Shown: in pieces, positions 15,269 to 21,338 of the stretch | Position numbering within the stretch: position 1 is the stretch's first letter | Layout: every line of letters starts with the position of its first letter | Assembly: GCA_020249005.1 (NCBI GenBank) | Contig: JADCGN010000025.1 | Coordinates: 1-21,338, forward strand | Reading direction: 5' to 3' | DNA from: Alphaproteobacteria bacterium | Lineage (GTDB): Bacteria > Pseudomonadota > Alphaproteobacteria > UBA2136 > UBA6156 | DNA: 21,338 bases | Notes under the pieces: generated by a model | Database searches by the model: none | Told to the model about the DNA's origin: nothing | What the model saw: only the letters and a program-made list of their open reading frames with translations | Position numbers and translations under genes: made by a program

Positions 15269-16357
15269 ATGGCCGACGACGAGGATCAGAGCAGTAAAAC
15301 CGAAGAGGCAACCCCGCGGAAGCTGGAAAAGCTGCGCGAGGAAGGCCAAGTGCCACAGTCGCGCGAGGTGAACCACCTGTTCATGCTCGTTGGCATCGTG
15401 ATTCTGGCCGGGGGGTTGGCGCCGTTTTCCTTCGTACGCTTGGCCGAACTGGGCGCGGGCGTGCTGAACAGCGCCGGCACCACGCTGCTGGATGGCCCCG
15501 GCGCCGTGGGCGCGGTGTTGGCCCAAGTGGCGTATGAAGGCCTGCTGGCCCTATTGCCGTTGTTTGGCTTGTTCTTGGTGTTGGGGATTGCCGGCGGCTG
15601 GGTGCAGCATGGTGGGGTGTTTGCGCCCAAAGCGCTGGCGCCAAACCTGCAAAAAATTTCCCCCCTCGCCGGCTTTAAGCGGATTTTTGGCCTCCAGGCC
15701 TTGGCCGAGTTGATTAAAAGTATTCTCAAGTTGGCGGTTTTGGGGGCGGTGCTGGGGTTCCTTATCTACCAATCACGCGGGGTATTGGTGGGCTTGGTGG
15801 ATGAAACCGGCCCCACCGGCTTGGTGCACAAGCTACACCTGCTGTTGATTCAACTGGTAGCGGCCGCCACCGTGATTATGTTGGTGCTGGCACTGGCCGA
15901 TTATCTGTTTCAACGCTTCAAATTCCTGCGCGACAACATGATGAGCCTGCGCGAACTGAAGGACGAGCTGCGCGACAGCGAGGGGGATCAGTACGTCAAG
16001 CAGCGGCAGCGGCAAATCCGCGCCGAACGGGCCCGCAAGCGGATGATGCAGGCTGTCCCCAAGGCCGACGTGGTGGTGACCAACCCCACCCACTACGCGG
16101 TGGCGTTACGCTACAAACCCGATGAAGGCGACGCTGCCCCGCTGGTGGTGGCCAAGGGGGTGGAAGCGGTGGCGCTGCGCATCCGCGAGGTGGCGCAAGA
16201 ACATAATATCCCTCTCTTTGAAGACCCGCCGCTGGCCAGGCTGTTGTTCGCCGAAGCCGAGCTTGATGAGCCGATTCCGCTGCAAACCTACGAATTGGTG
16301 GCCCGGGTGATGGCCTTCGTGGCCGACCTGCGCGAGCGCAAACGCCGCGCGGCTTAG
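15269..16357 (+). CDS. flhB: Flagellar biosynthesis protein FlhB
   Basis: A 362-residue protein from the ATG at 15269, chosen because MADDEDQSSKTEEATPRKL matches the usual FlhB N-terminus (an in-frame ATG at 15254 is possible). GQVPQSREV is at 26-34 and four hydrophobic segments lie between about 36 and 212. The cytoplasmic domain carries the autocleavage site NPTH (272-275) inside VVVTNPTHYAVALRY. FlhB is the export-switch protein that, with FliK, changes secretion from hook to filament subunits. Here it stands alone, about 12 kb from flhA and with no fliR beside it, and divergent from the addA remnant. Its promoter must lie in the 44-base gap or inside that remnant. It ends in TAG. Confidence 0.96.
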   Translation: MADDEDQSSKTEEATPRKLEKLREEGQVPQSREVNHLFMLVGIVILAGGLAPFSFVRLAELGAGVLNSAGTTLLDGPGAVGAVLAQVAYEGLLALLPLFGLFLVLGIAGGWVQHGGVFAPKALAPNLQKISPLAGFKRIFGLQALAELIKSILKLAVLGAVLGFLIYQSRGVLVGLVDETGPTGLVHKLHLLLIQLVAAATVIMLVLALADYLFQRFKFLRDNMMSLRELKDELRDSEGDQYVKQRQRQIRAERARKRMMQAVPKADVVVTNPTHYAVALRYKPDEGDAAPLVVAKGVEAVALRIREVAQEHNIPLFEDPPLARLLFAEAELDEPIPLQTYELVARVMAFVADLRERKRRAA

Positions 16358-16377
16358 CGTAAAGTCAGGACAAACAC

Positions 16378-16408
16378 AAACAGTTTAAGCTGAAACAGTT
16401 TATAGCTG
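16378..16408. repeat. Tandem direct repeat at flhB/arsR junction
   Basis: AAACAGTTTAAGCTG (16378-16392) is followed directly by AAACAGTTTATAGCTG (16393-16408), differing by one inserted base. The second copy covers the last codons and stop of the ArsR-type gene. It may be a simple slippage duplication. No terminator-like hairpin with a T-run is seen in this convergent gap. Confidence 0.5.
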
Positions 16409-16723
16409 TTGCTTGAGAATGGTTTTGAGCAACCCGGGGAAGCGGGCTTCCAAATCCTCCTTGCGCAGGGTATTGAGTACCTCTTTGCCTTCGGGCACCG
16501 AACGCAACACCCCCGCTTCGCGCAGAATCCGCATATGGTGGTGGCGGGTGGAAAGCGCAAGCCCGGCCATCACCTCACCCACCGTGGTGCAATTCATTGG
16601 GCTACCTTTGGGGCAACTGGCCAAACGCTGCACAAAGGCCAGGCGCACGGGGTCGCCCAGCGCATGCAGCACTCCGGCCAGCGTCAGCTGGCCGCGGGTG
16701 GGATGATGAAGGGCGCGTGGCAT
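16400..16723 (-). CDS. ArsR-family winged-helix transcriptional regulator
   Basis: A 107-residue protein. The start of the HTH domain reads LAGVLHALGDPVRLAFVQRLA (about 15-35, matching ArsR DP-x-R), and the recognition region is GEVMAGLALSTRHHHMRILREAGVL (49-73). Cys37 and Cys45 lie just before the recognition helix and could sense metals or electrophiles; this is inference. ArsR proteins are dimeric repressors released by a ligand or thiol modification. It is divergent from the SDR-GST pair across an AT-rich region with inverted repeats, so those genes are its probable targets, together with its own promoter. It converges on flhB. Confidence 0.85.
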   Translation of the reverse strand: MPRALHHPTRGQLTLAGVLHALGDPVRLAFVQRLASCPKGSPMNCTTVGEVMAGLALSTRHHHMRILREAGVLRSVPEGKEVLNTLRKEDLEARFPGLLKTILKQQL

Positions 16724-16871
16724 AACGGTGCAACCCTAGCATAATATTTTTTTTACTTCAATACTTCATTTTTATTGAAATAATGAAAAATCTCGATTAG
16801 CGTACCCACCATCATCAGGTTGGGAAGGTTACCAGCTGACGATACACATAACCAACCAAATAAGGTCATCC
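16724..16871. promoter_or_regulatory. Divergent AT-rich operator/promoter region
   Basis: This 148-base gap separates the ArsR-type gene from the SDR gene. It holds two interleaved inverted repeats with equal 11-base spacers: TTCAAT (16757-16762) with ATTGAA (16774-16779), and TTCATT (16765-16770) with AATGAA (16782-16787), offset by eight bases. That is the kind of dyad an ArsR dimer could bind. A weak promoter for the SDR gene may be TTGGGA (16820-16825), 17 bases, TACACA (16843-16848). AAGG at 16862-16865 is a good ribosome binding site for the ATG at 16872. Confidence 0.5.
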
Positions 16872-17615
16872 ATGAAAGAGTTCCACAACAAAACTGTATT
16901 CATCACTGGCGGCAGCCGCGGGATGGGCGCCGCCATGGCCCAAGCCTTTGCCGCCCAAGGGGCCAAAGTGGTGTTCACCTACGGCAAGAGTACCAACGAA
17001 GCCAACGCCCTGGTTAAAACCATTCAAGCTCAAGGCGGCCAAGCTGAAGCCCACCAGGCCGACGCCAGCAACCCGCAACAACTGGCCAGCACATTGGCAG
17101 CATTGGGCAAGAAGCTCGGTAAAATTCACGTGCTGATTAACAACGCCGGGGTGTTTTTGGATACCACCATGACCGAAACCAGCGCGACCGAAAACTTCAC
17201 CACCATGATGAATGTGAATGTGCTGAGTGTCTTTTTGGGCACCCACGCTCTGTTGCCATATTTAGCCGAAGGCGGGCGCATCATTAACTTGGGCAGCGTG
17301 ATGGGCCAAAGCGCGATGTGGCCGAACTTCAGCGGTTACACCGCCAGCAAGTTTGCGGTGGCGGGCCTCAGCAGCGGCTGGACTTATGACCTGGCGCCGC
17401 GCAAAATCACCGTCAACACCATCGAGCCGGGACCGATCAACACCGAGATGAACCCGGAAAATAGCCCCATGGCCGACTTCATGCGCAGCAACGTGCCGCT
17501 GGGGCGCTACGGCCAACCGCAGGAGGTGGTCGACCTCGCACTGTTTTTGGCCAGTCCCGCCGCCGGCTACATTACCGGGGCCCGCATCAGCATTGGCGGC
17601 GGCATCCATGCCTAA
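16872..17615 (+). CDS. Short-chain dehydrogenase/reductase (FabG-like SDR)
   Basis: A 247-residue classical SDR. The cofactor motif is TGGSRGMG (12-19), NNAG is at 90-93, and the catalytic tetrad is Asn114, Ser142, Tyr156 and Lys160 (GYTASKFA). EPGPINTEM (185-193) and IGGGIHA at the C-terminus are typical. Arg16 and the TYGKS stretch after strand two suggest NADP(H) use. The substrate is unknown. It is the first gene of a two-gene unit with the GST, divergent from and probably repressed by the ArsR-type regulator. Fatty-acid FabG is unlikely because no fab genes are near. Confidence 0.9.
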   Translation: MKEFHNKTVFITGGSRGMGAAMAQAFAAQGAKVVFTYGKSTNEANALVKTIQAQGGQAEAHQADASNPQQLASTLAALGKKLGKIHVLINNAGVFLDTTMTETSATENFTTMMNVNVLSVFLGTHALLPYLAEGGRIINLGSVMGQSAMWPNFSGYTASKFAVAGLSSGWTYDLAPRKITVNTIEPGPINTEMNPENSPMADFMRSNVPLGRYGQPQEVVDLALFLASPAAGYITGARISIGGGIHA

Positions 17616-17660
17616 TCACACCCCGCTTAACCCGTTATAAACCAAGGAAAGACCGAAACC

Positions 17661-18278
17661 ATGTCCTACACCCTCTACTCCTCACCCGGCAGCTGCAGCA
17701 TGGCCGTGCACGTGGCGCTGGAAGAATGCAACGTGCCCTACACCTACAAAAAAACCGTGATTGCCAACGGCGACACCCGCACGCCCGAGTACCTCAAGCT
17801 CAACCCGCGCGGCCAAGTACCGGTGCTGGTGCACCCCACGGGCGATGTGCAGCTGGAAGGGGCTGCGCAAATGGCCTATATCCTGGATACCTACGGCGAC
17901 GGTAGCCTGCTCCCGCAAGGCGGCCTCCCGCGCGCCCAAGCGCTGCAGTGGTTGATGTTCGCCAACGCCACGCTGCACCCGGCCTACAGCAGGTGGTTCT
18001 GGGCCAAGAAGAACGGCTGGGCCGAGGTGGAAACCGCCGCCGCCAGCAGCATCCAAACCCTGTGGCAGCAGGTGGAAGAGCAGCTCACCGCCCATGGGCC
18101 GTACCTGTGCGGCGCCAACCCCACCATTGGCGATGTGGTCGTCACCGTCATCGCCAACTGGAGCAACACCTTCCAGTTCGGCCCGCACACCACCGCGCTG
18201 CTCAAGGCCATCCGCGCCCGCCCGGCCTTTGAACGCTGCCGCGAGCAAGAAGGCGTGAGCTACCAGGTGGCGGCGTAA
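17661..18278 (+). CDS. Glutathione S-transferase, beta-class-like
   Basis: A 205-residue GST. The thioredoxin-fold N-domain opens with YSSPGSCSMAVHVALEE (6-22), with Cys12 in the place of the beta-class active cysteine. KLNPRGQVPVLV holds the cis-proline, and LEGAAQMAYILD matches the usual E-S glutathione-binding turn with Glu-Gly in its place. The helical C-domain includes NPTIGDVVVTVIANW, as in bacterial GSTs. It conjugates or reduces electrophiles with glutathione in the cytoplasm; the substrate is unknown. AAGGAAAG lies upstream of the ATG. It sits 45 bases after the SDR gene and likely shares its promoter. Its stop is two bases before the left arm of the inverted repeat. Confidence 0.9.
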   Translation: MSYTLYSSPGSCSMAVHVALEECNVPYTYKKTVIANGDTRTPEYLKLNPRGQVPVLVHPTGDVQLEGAAQMAYILDTYGDGSLLPQGGLPRAQALQWLMFANATLHPAYSRWFWAKKNGWAEVETAAASSIQTLWQQVEEQLTAHGPYLCGANPTIGDVVVTVIANWSNTFQFGPHTTALLKAIRARPAFERCREQEGVSYQVAA

Positions 18279-18280
18279 GA

Positions 18281-18310
18281 GGAAAATGGAAGACGGAATA
18301 AGGAAAAAGG
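18281..18310 (+). repeat. Left inverted-repeat arm of four-helix gene unit
   Basis: A purine-rich 30-base arm beginning GGAAAATGGAA and ending GGAAAAAGG. It matches the reverse complement of 18730-18759 at 26 of 30 positions, counted by hand. It starts two bases after the GST stop codon. Confidence 0.65.
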
Positions 18311-18322
18311 CGGATGGAGCGT

Positions 18323-18721
18323 TTAGCGCTGCTGCATCGCCCTTAACATCGCAGCAATTTGGTCGTACTCACGGTCAAATTGCTGCGCCTGTTCCGGCTT
18401 TAAATACCCTAAATCTCTAGCATAATGCAACCACACCCGCACCTCAACCGCCGAACCCATCGCTGTCCGGGTAAATTGATCGCGCTCTTTTTTGCTCGAA
18501 AGCTTACCCCAGCCCTCAGCCAAATTGGCACAGACACTGCGGCTGGAACGGCGCAATTGGTCAACCAACCCACCATAATGTTCAAATTTCGGAAAAGCCC
18601 CATCGTTGGTTAACCGATGCAGGCTTAATGAGGCCTGATAAGCCTTTTGGTAAACATCCAGCTCAAAGACCGAGCTTACACGTGGCCGCGTCGCTTCAGA
18701 ATTGGCCACAGGCGCCACCAT
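18323..18721 (-). CDS. Four-helix bundle protein (23S rRNA IVS / S23 family)
   Basis: A 132-residue protein matching the four-helix bundle family first seen as ORFs in 23S rRNA intervening sequences. FELDVYQKAYQASLSLHRLT begins helix one (about 19-38), then FPKFEHYGGLVDQLRRSSRSV-type sequence, the hallmark NLAEGWGKLSSKKE (about 66-79), and GSAVEVRVWLHYARDLGYL (89-107). The cellular role of free-standing members is unclear; relatives include the Avd protein of diversity-generating retroelements, but no reverse transcriptase is seen here. Base composition is more AT-rich than the neighbours. The gene lies between the arms of a 30-base inverted repeat and between the ends of gst and miaB, suggesting an inserted unit. 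GGAAGAGGGA precedes the ATG. Confidence 0.88.
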   Translation of the reverse strand: MVAPVANSEATRPRVSSVFELDVYQKAYQASLSLHRLTNDGAFPKFEHYGGLVDQLRRSSRSVCANLAEGWGKLSSKKERDQFTRTAMGSAVEVRVWLHYARDLGYLKPEQAQQFDREYDQIAAMLRAMQQR

Positions 18722-18729
18722 TCCCTCTT

Positions 18730-18759
18730 CCTTTTTCCTCTTTCCCTATTCCATTTTCC
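18730..18759 (-). repeat. Right inverted-repeat arm, overlapping the miaB 3' end
   Basis: The reverse complement begins GGAAAATGGAATAGGG and ends GGAAAAAGG, pairing with 18281-18310. The miaB stop (TAG at 18748-18746) lies inside this arm, so the last residues of MiaB (Lys-Met-Glu) are encoded by the repeat. Confidence 0.65.
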
Positions 18760-20107
18760 CAACCAAACTCCGCTGCGTACTCCGTCTAATCGTCACCGGC
18801 ACCAACTGCCCCACCAACGCTACCGGGTCGGCAGCGCCATAGGTAAAATTCACCGGCAGGTTGTGCGGGCTGCGGCCGCGCAGCTGCCCCGCGTCCTTGG
18901 CCGGGCCTTCCACCAGCACCTCCAAGGTCTGCCCCACAAAGCGCTCACAAAAGGCCGCCGTGCCGGCATCCAACACCGCCTGCAGCGCGGCCAAGCGGGT
19001 CTTCTTCGTCACTTCATCCACTTGGTCGGGCAGTTCAGCCGCCGGAGTGCCGGGGCGGGGCGAGTAGGCAAAGCTGTAGGCCCCCACGTAACCCACGTGG
19101 GCGGCCACCGCGAGGGTCTGCTGAAACTCTTCCTCCGTCTCACCGGGGAAGCCCACGATGAAGTCACCCGAAATCGCCACATCGGGCCGCACAGCGCGTA
19201 CCGCCGCGATGGTTTCGAGATAGCTGGCCACGGTGTGGTTACGGTTCATCCGCGCCAGCACCGTATCGCTCCCAGCCTGCACCGGCAGGTGGAAGTAGGG
19301 CATCAGCTTCGGATTGCCACCCTGTTCAACCGGGGCAAACGCGGCAATTAGGTCGGGCGTGGTGTTGTTCGGGTGGCTGGTGGTGAAGCGCACACGGGCA
19401 ATGCCGGGCACCGCCCCCACCAACTGGCACAGCGTGGCCAGCCCCACGCCCTCATGCTGGTAGGCGTTCACGTTCTGGCCCAGCAGGGTAATCTCCTTCA
19501 CCCCCTGCGCCGCCAGCGCCTGGACTTCCGCCACAATGTCGCCATGCGGTCGGGAAATCTCCGCCCCCCGCGTGTAGGGCACCACGCAGTAGGTGCAGAA
19601 CTTGTCGCAGCCTTCCTGAATGGTGACGAACGCGCTGGCGCCGTAGGCCCCCGGCGTGGGCAGGCGGTCGAATTTCTCGAGTTCGGGGAAGTCGGTATCA
19701 ATTGCCCGCTGGCCGCGCAGCGCCTTTTCCAGCAGCGTCGGCAACCGCTGAATCGTTTGCGGCCCAAACACAATCTTCACCGCGCTTTCCTGCTGAAAAA
19801 TCTTGGCACCCAGCGCTTGACCGGTACAGCCGCCCACGGCCAGAATCGCCTGCGGTGCGGCCTTTTTAAAGCGGCCCAGGTCGGAAAACAGCTTATCATC
19901 GGCCTTTTCCCGAATGTGGCAGGTGTTGAGCACCACCAGGTCAGCACCCTCCACCTCCTCCACCAGCGCATAGCCGTGGGGCTTCATCAGGTCCGCCAGC
20001 CGGATGCCGTCATACACGTTCATCTGGCAGCCGTAGCTCTTCACGAACAGCCGCTTGGCCCCTTGGGGCGCGGCTTCGGTCACGGCATCGGCAATGCGGA
20101 TGGGCAT
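18746..20107 (-). CDS. miaB: tRNA-2-methylthio-N6-dimethylallyladenosine synthase
   Basis: A 453-residue radical-SAM methylthiotransferase. The N-terminal UPF0004 domain has cluster cysteines Cys27 (SYGCQMN), Cys63 (NTCHIREKA) and Cys94 (GGC). The radical-SAM motif EGCDKFCTYC gives Cys167, Cys171 and Cys174, followed by VVPYTRG, and LLGQNVNAY marks MiaB rather than RimO. A TRAM domain ends the protein. It adds the methylthio group to i6A at position 37 of tRNAs reading U-starting codons, using two iron-sulfur clusters. It is the third gene of a tsaB-rimI-miaB run. The C-terminal few residues are supplied by the inverted-repeat arm, so the original tail was probably altered when the neighbouring unit arrived. 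Confidence 0.96.
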   Translation of the reverse strand: MPIRIADAVTEAAPQGAKRLFVKSYGCQMNVYDGIRLADLMKPHGYALVEEVEGADLVVLNTCHIREKADDKLFSDLGRFKKAAPQAILAVGGCTGQALGAKIFQQESAVKIVFGPQTIQRLPTLLEKALRGQRAIDTDFPELEKFDRLPTPGAYGASAFVTIQEGCDKFCTYCVVPYTRGAEISRPHGDIVAEVQALAAQGVKEITLLGQNVNAYQHEGVGLATLCQLVGAVPGIARVRFTTSHPNNTTPDLIAAFAPVEQGGNPKLMPYFHLPVQAGSDTVLARMNRNHTVASYLETIAAVRAVRPDVAISGDFIVGFPGETEEEFQQTLAVAAHVGYVGAYSFAYSPRPGTPAAELPDQVDEVTKKTRLAALQAVLDAGTAAFCERFVGQTLEVLVEGPAKDAGQLRGRSPHNLPVNFTYGAADPVALVGQLVPVTIRRSTQRSLVGKME

Positions 20108-20116
20108 AGAGGGCGT

Positions 20117-20515
20117 TTAGTGGAAATCGCGGCCTAACACAAGCGCATCAACACCCCCATAATACCCCACCCGCCGGTGGCGCAGCGTCAGGCCCTGCGC
20201 CTGATACAGCGCCAGCGCCGCCGCATTGTCGGCGCGCACTTCCAAGGTCAGGCCACTGGCCCCCACCGCCTGCGCCTGGGCCAAAAACGCCGCCAGCAAG
20301 GCGTATGCCCGCCCCTGCCGCCGCAGGGCTGTGGGCACGTAAAGAGTGAGGATATCGGCGGGCACCCCGGCCACCGCCAACCCCAGCAAATGCCCGCCCC
20401 CCGTGGCCTGCAGCAGCACATGCCCTGGCTGCGCCAACACCGCCGCCGCTTGAGCCGCATGCAGCACCGGGTCATCCCACCCAACAGGCAGGTTGGTCTG
20501 GCGTAGAATCTCCAT
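20117..20515 (-). CDS. rimI: GNAT acetyltransferase, RimI-like
   Basis: A 132-residue GNAT protein. ADILTLYVPTALRRQGRAYALL (53-74) holds the strand-four and acetyl-CoA RRQGRA loop, and EVRADNAAALALYQAQG (92-108) has the Asn and Tyr104 typical of RimI. RimI acetylates N-termini such as that of ribosomal protein S18. The usual E-I before the LTLYV block is replaced by DIL, so specificity is not certain. It starts four bases after the tsaB stop and ends nine bases before miaB, in an order known from alphaproteobacteria. Confidence 0.85.
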   Translation of the reverse strand: MEILRQTNLPVGWDDPVLHAAQAAAVLAQPGHVLLQATGGGHLLGLAVAGVPADILTLYVPTALRRQGRAYALLAAFLAQAQAVGASGLTLEVRADNAAALALYQAQGLTLRHRRVGYYGGVDALVLGRDFH

Positions 20516-20519
20516 CCGC

Positions 20520-21140
20520 CTAGCGCTCCGGCCGTTCCCGGTACGCCAGCGGTTTCAGGTACACCGGGATGAGCGGCAGGTGGCAAGCCAGGTCGGCCAG
20601 CGTGGCGAGCAGGTCTTGCGGGGTAGGAGCACCCAGATGGGTCACGCCCTCCAGCAACGGCAGGCCACTCACGAAGATTGGCACGGTACTGTTCACCGCC
20701 TCGGCCAACGGCAGGCACCAGGCCTCGCCAAGCGCCGTGCCGTTCCCGGCAAAATCCTGCCCATAGGCCATCCCCCCGGCGGCATCGGTCAGGATGCGGA
20801 AGCCCTGCGGCGGTTCGCCCCGCGCCAGCACGGCCTTGGCCAACAACGGCAGCGTGGCCAAGCCCACCCGCTGGCACTGCGGCTGCGCCAGGCCCCAGGC
20901 TTCGGCCACCGCCACCGCCACTCGGGCGCCGGTAAAGCTGCCGGGGCCGACGGTGACGCCTAAAGTTTCAATCATTTGCGTCGCAATCTGGGCTTCCGCC
21001 AGCAAATCCGCCAGCAACGGGTGCAGCTGGCTACTGCTGCGCGGTTCGGTAGTGCTGCGGCCAAACACCTGGCCATCGGCGCGCTGCAACGCCAGGCCAA
21101 GGCCCCCCAGGGTGGTTTCCAGCACCAGCACGCATTTCAT
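20520..21140 (-). CDS. tsaB: tRNA t6A biosynthesis protein TsaB
   Basis: A 206-residue ASKHA-fold protein. The start at 21140 (MKCVLVLETT) matches the beta-strand opening of TsaB; a longer frame from 21236 adds a stretch without homology. The signature GVTVGPGSFTGARVAVAVAEAWGLA is at 61-85, with GPGSFTG at 65-71. TsaB partners TsaD, TsaE and TsaC to make threonylcarbamoyladenosine at tRNA position 37. The family HSE motif appears as SSSQLHP, a mild divergence. It heads the tsaB-rimI-miaB run, and its promoter would lie in the 86-base divergent gap at 21141-21226. Confidence 0.92.
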   Translation of the reverse strand: MKCVLVLETTLGGLGLALQRADGQVFGRSTTEPRSSSQLHPLLADLLAEAQIATQMIETLGVTVGPGSFTGARVAVAVAEAWGLAQPQCQRVGLATLPLLAKAVLARGEPPQGFRILTDAAGGMAYGQDFAGNGTALGEAWCLPLAEAVNSTVPIFVSGLPLLEGVTHLGAPTPQDLLATLADLACHLPLIPVYLKPLAYRERPER

Positions 21141-21226
21141 AAGATACGGTAAAGCATAGAAAAGCCCTGTCAGCAAGGGTTGTGGCGGGCACCAGAAGGG
21201 GGCGAGAGAGAGAAAGGGCCCTGCCC

Positions 21227-21338
21227 ATGACCACAAGTGCCATTACCACCAATCCGGCTGCCGCCTTGGCGGCCCAGAGCGAAGCCGGTGCCGCCAGCCG
21301 CGCCCGCGAAGAGCAGCGCAAGCCACCGGTGGAGCCAC
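21227..21338 (+). CDS. Partial ORF at right edge, unknown
   Basis: From the ATG at 21227 the frame is open to the window end for 37 codons (MTTSAITTNPAAALAAQSEA, then an Arg/Glu-rich AREEQRKPP stretch). GAAAGGG lies just upstream as a fair ribosome binding site, and the gene is divergent from tsaB. The Ala/Thr-rich, low-complexity N-terminus is not recognisable. Being cut by the window edge, it cannot be assigned. Confidence 0.45.
   Translation, partial: MTTSAITTNPAAALAAQSEAGAASRAREEQRKPPVEP

Noticed and set aside
14549..15526. Upstream extension of the trxA frame to 15526
   Set aside because: The added residues have no thioredoxin sequence and overlap the addA remnant and flhB; the ATG at 14548 has a good ribosome binding site and gives the standard length.
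18323..18721. Diversity-generating retroelement based on the Avd-like four-helix protein
   Set aside because: No reverse transcriptase, template repeat or variable repeat is present in the neighbourhood.
18647..19351. Plus-strand ORF of 234 codons opposite miaB
   Set aside because: It is Arg/His/Gly-rich antisense to the clear miaB gene and runs through the inverted-repeat arm, so it is a shadow frame.
21141..21236. Longer tsaB start at 21236
   Set aside because: The extra 32 residues precede the normal TsaB opening strand and show no homology; 21140 fits the family.
1..21338. CRISPR array, tRNA or rRNA gene, transposase or phage integrase
   Set aside because: No regularly spaced repeats, tRNA-like cloverleaf, rRNA sequence or recombinase motifs were seen on either strand.

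Overview
The window looks like a GC-rich alphaproteobacterial chromosome segment from a motile Gram-negative cell. The evidence is flagellar export genes (flhA, flhB), a chemotaxis methyltransferase (cheR), the lipopolysaccharide-transport genes lptC-lptA-lptB behind kdsD, and alphaproteobacterial gene orders such as addA-trxA and tsaB-rimI-miaB. All calls come from reading the sequence and recalling family motifs; no search was run. I see no rRNA, tRNA, CRISPR array or transposase.

Layout. 1-1431 (minus): dsbB then phoH, which runs off the left edge. 1494-7054 (plus): flhA, a long Pro/Ala-rich FliK-like protein, and cheR. 7058-8489 (minus): a di-haem-type cytochrome b gene broken by an in-frame amber codon, overlapping a Tat-exported molybdopterin oxidoreductase. 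8582-12371 (plus): rnd, an AT-rich membrane ORF of unknown function, kdsD, lptC, lptA, lptB. 12382-15224 (minus): an addA remnant that keeps only the nuclease domain, trxA, a long palindrome, uppP, and a methyltransferase. 15269-16357 (plus): flhB. 16400-18278: an ArsR-type repressor divergent from an SDR-GST pair across an AT-rich operator-like region. 18281-18759: a four-helix-bundle gene flanked by a 30-nt inverted repeat. 18746-21140 (minus): tsaB, rimI, miaB. A partial plus-strand ORF starts at 21227 and leaves the right edge.

How the genes fit together. FlhA and FlhB belong to the flagellar type III export gate, and FliK partners FlhB in substrate switching. KdsD makes the Kdo precursor and LptBCA moves finished LPS across the envelope. 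UppP recycles undecaprenyl pyrophosphate. TsaB (t6A37) and MiaB (ms2i6A37) both modify tRNA next to the anticodon. DsbB and TrxA handle thiol redox on opposite sides of the inner membrane. The ArsR-SDR-GST set looks like a small inducible detoxification or stress unit.

The parts most worth a second look are: the amber-interrupted cytochrome; the inverted-repeat-flanked four-helix gene whose right arm encodes the end of miaB; the 112-bp symmetric palindrome between trxA and uppP; the stand-alone AddA nuclease domain beside flhB; and the foreign-looking membrane ORF inside the LPS operon. No complete novel defence or mobile system can be supported from this sequence alone. Apart from gaps of at most about 165 bases the window is fully coding.
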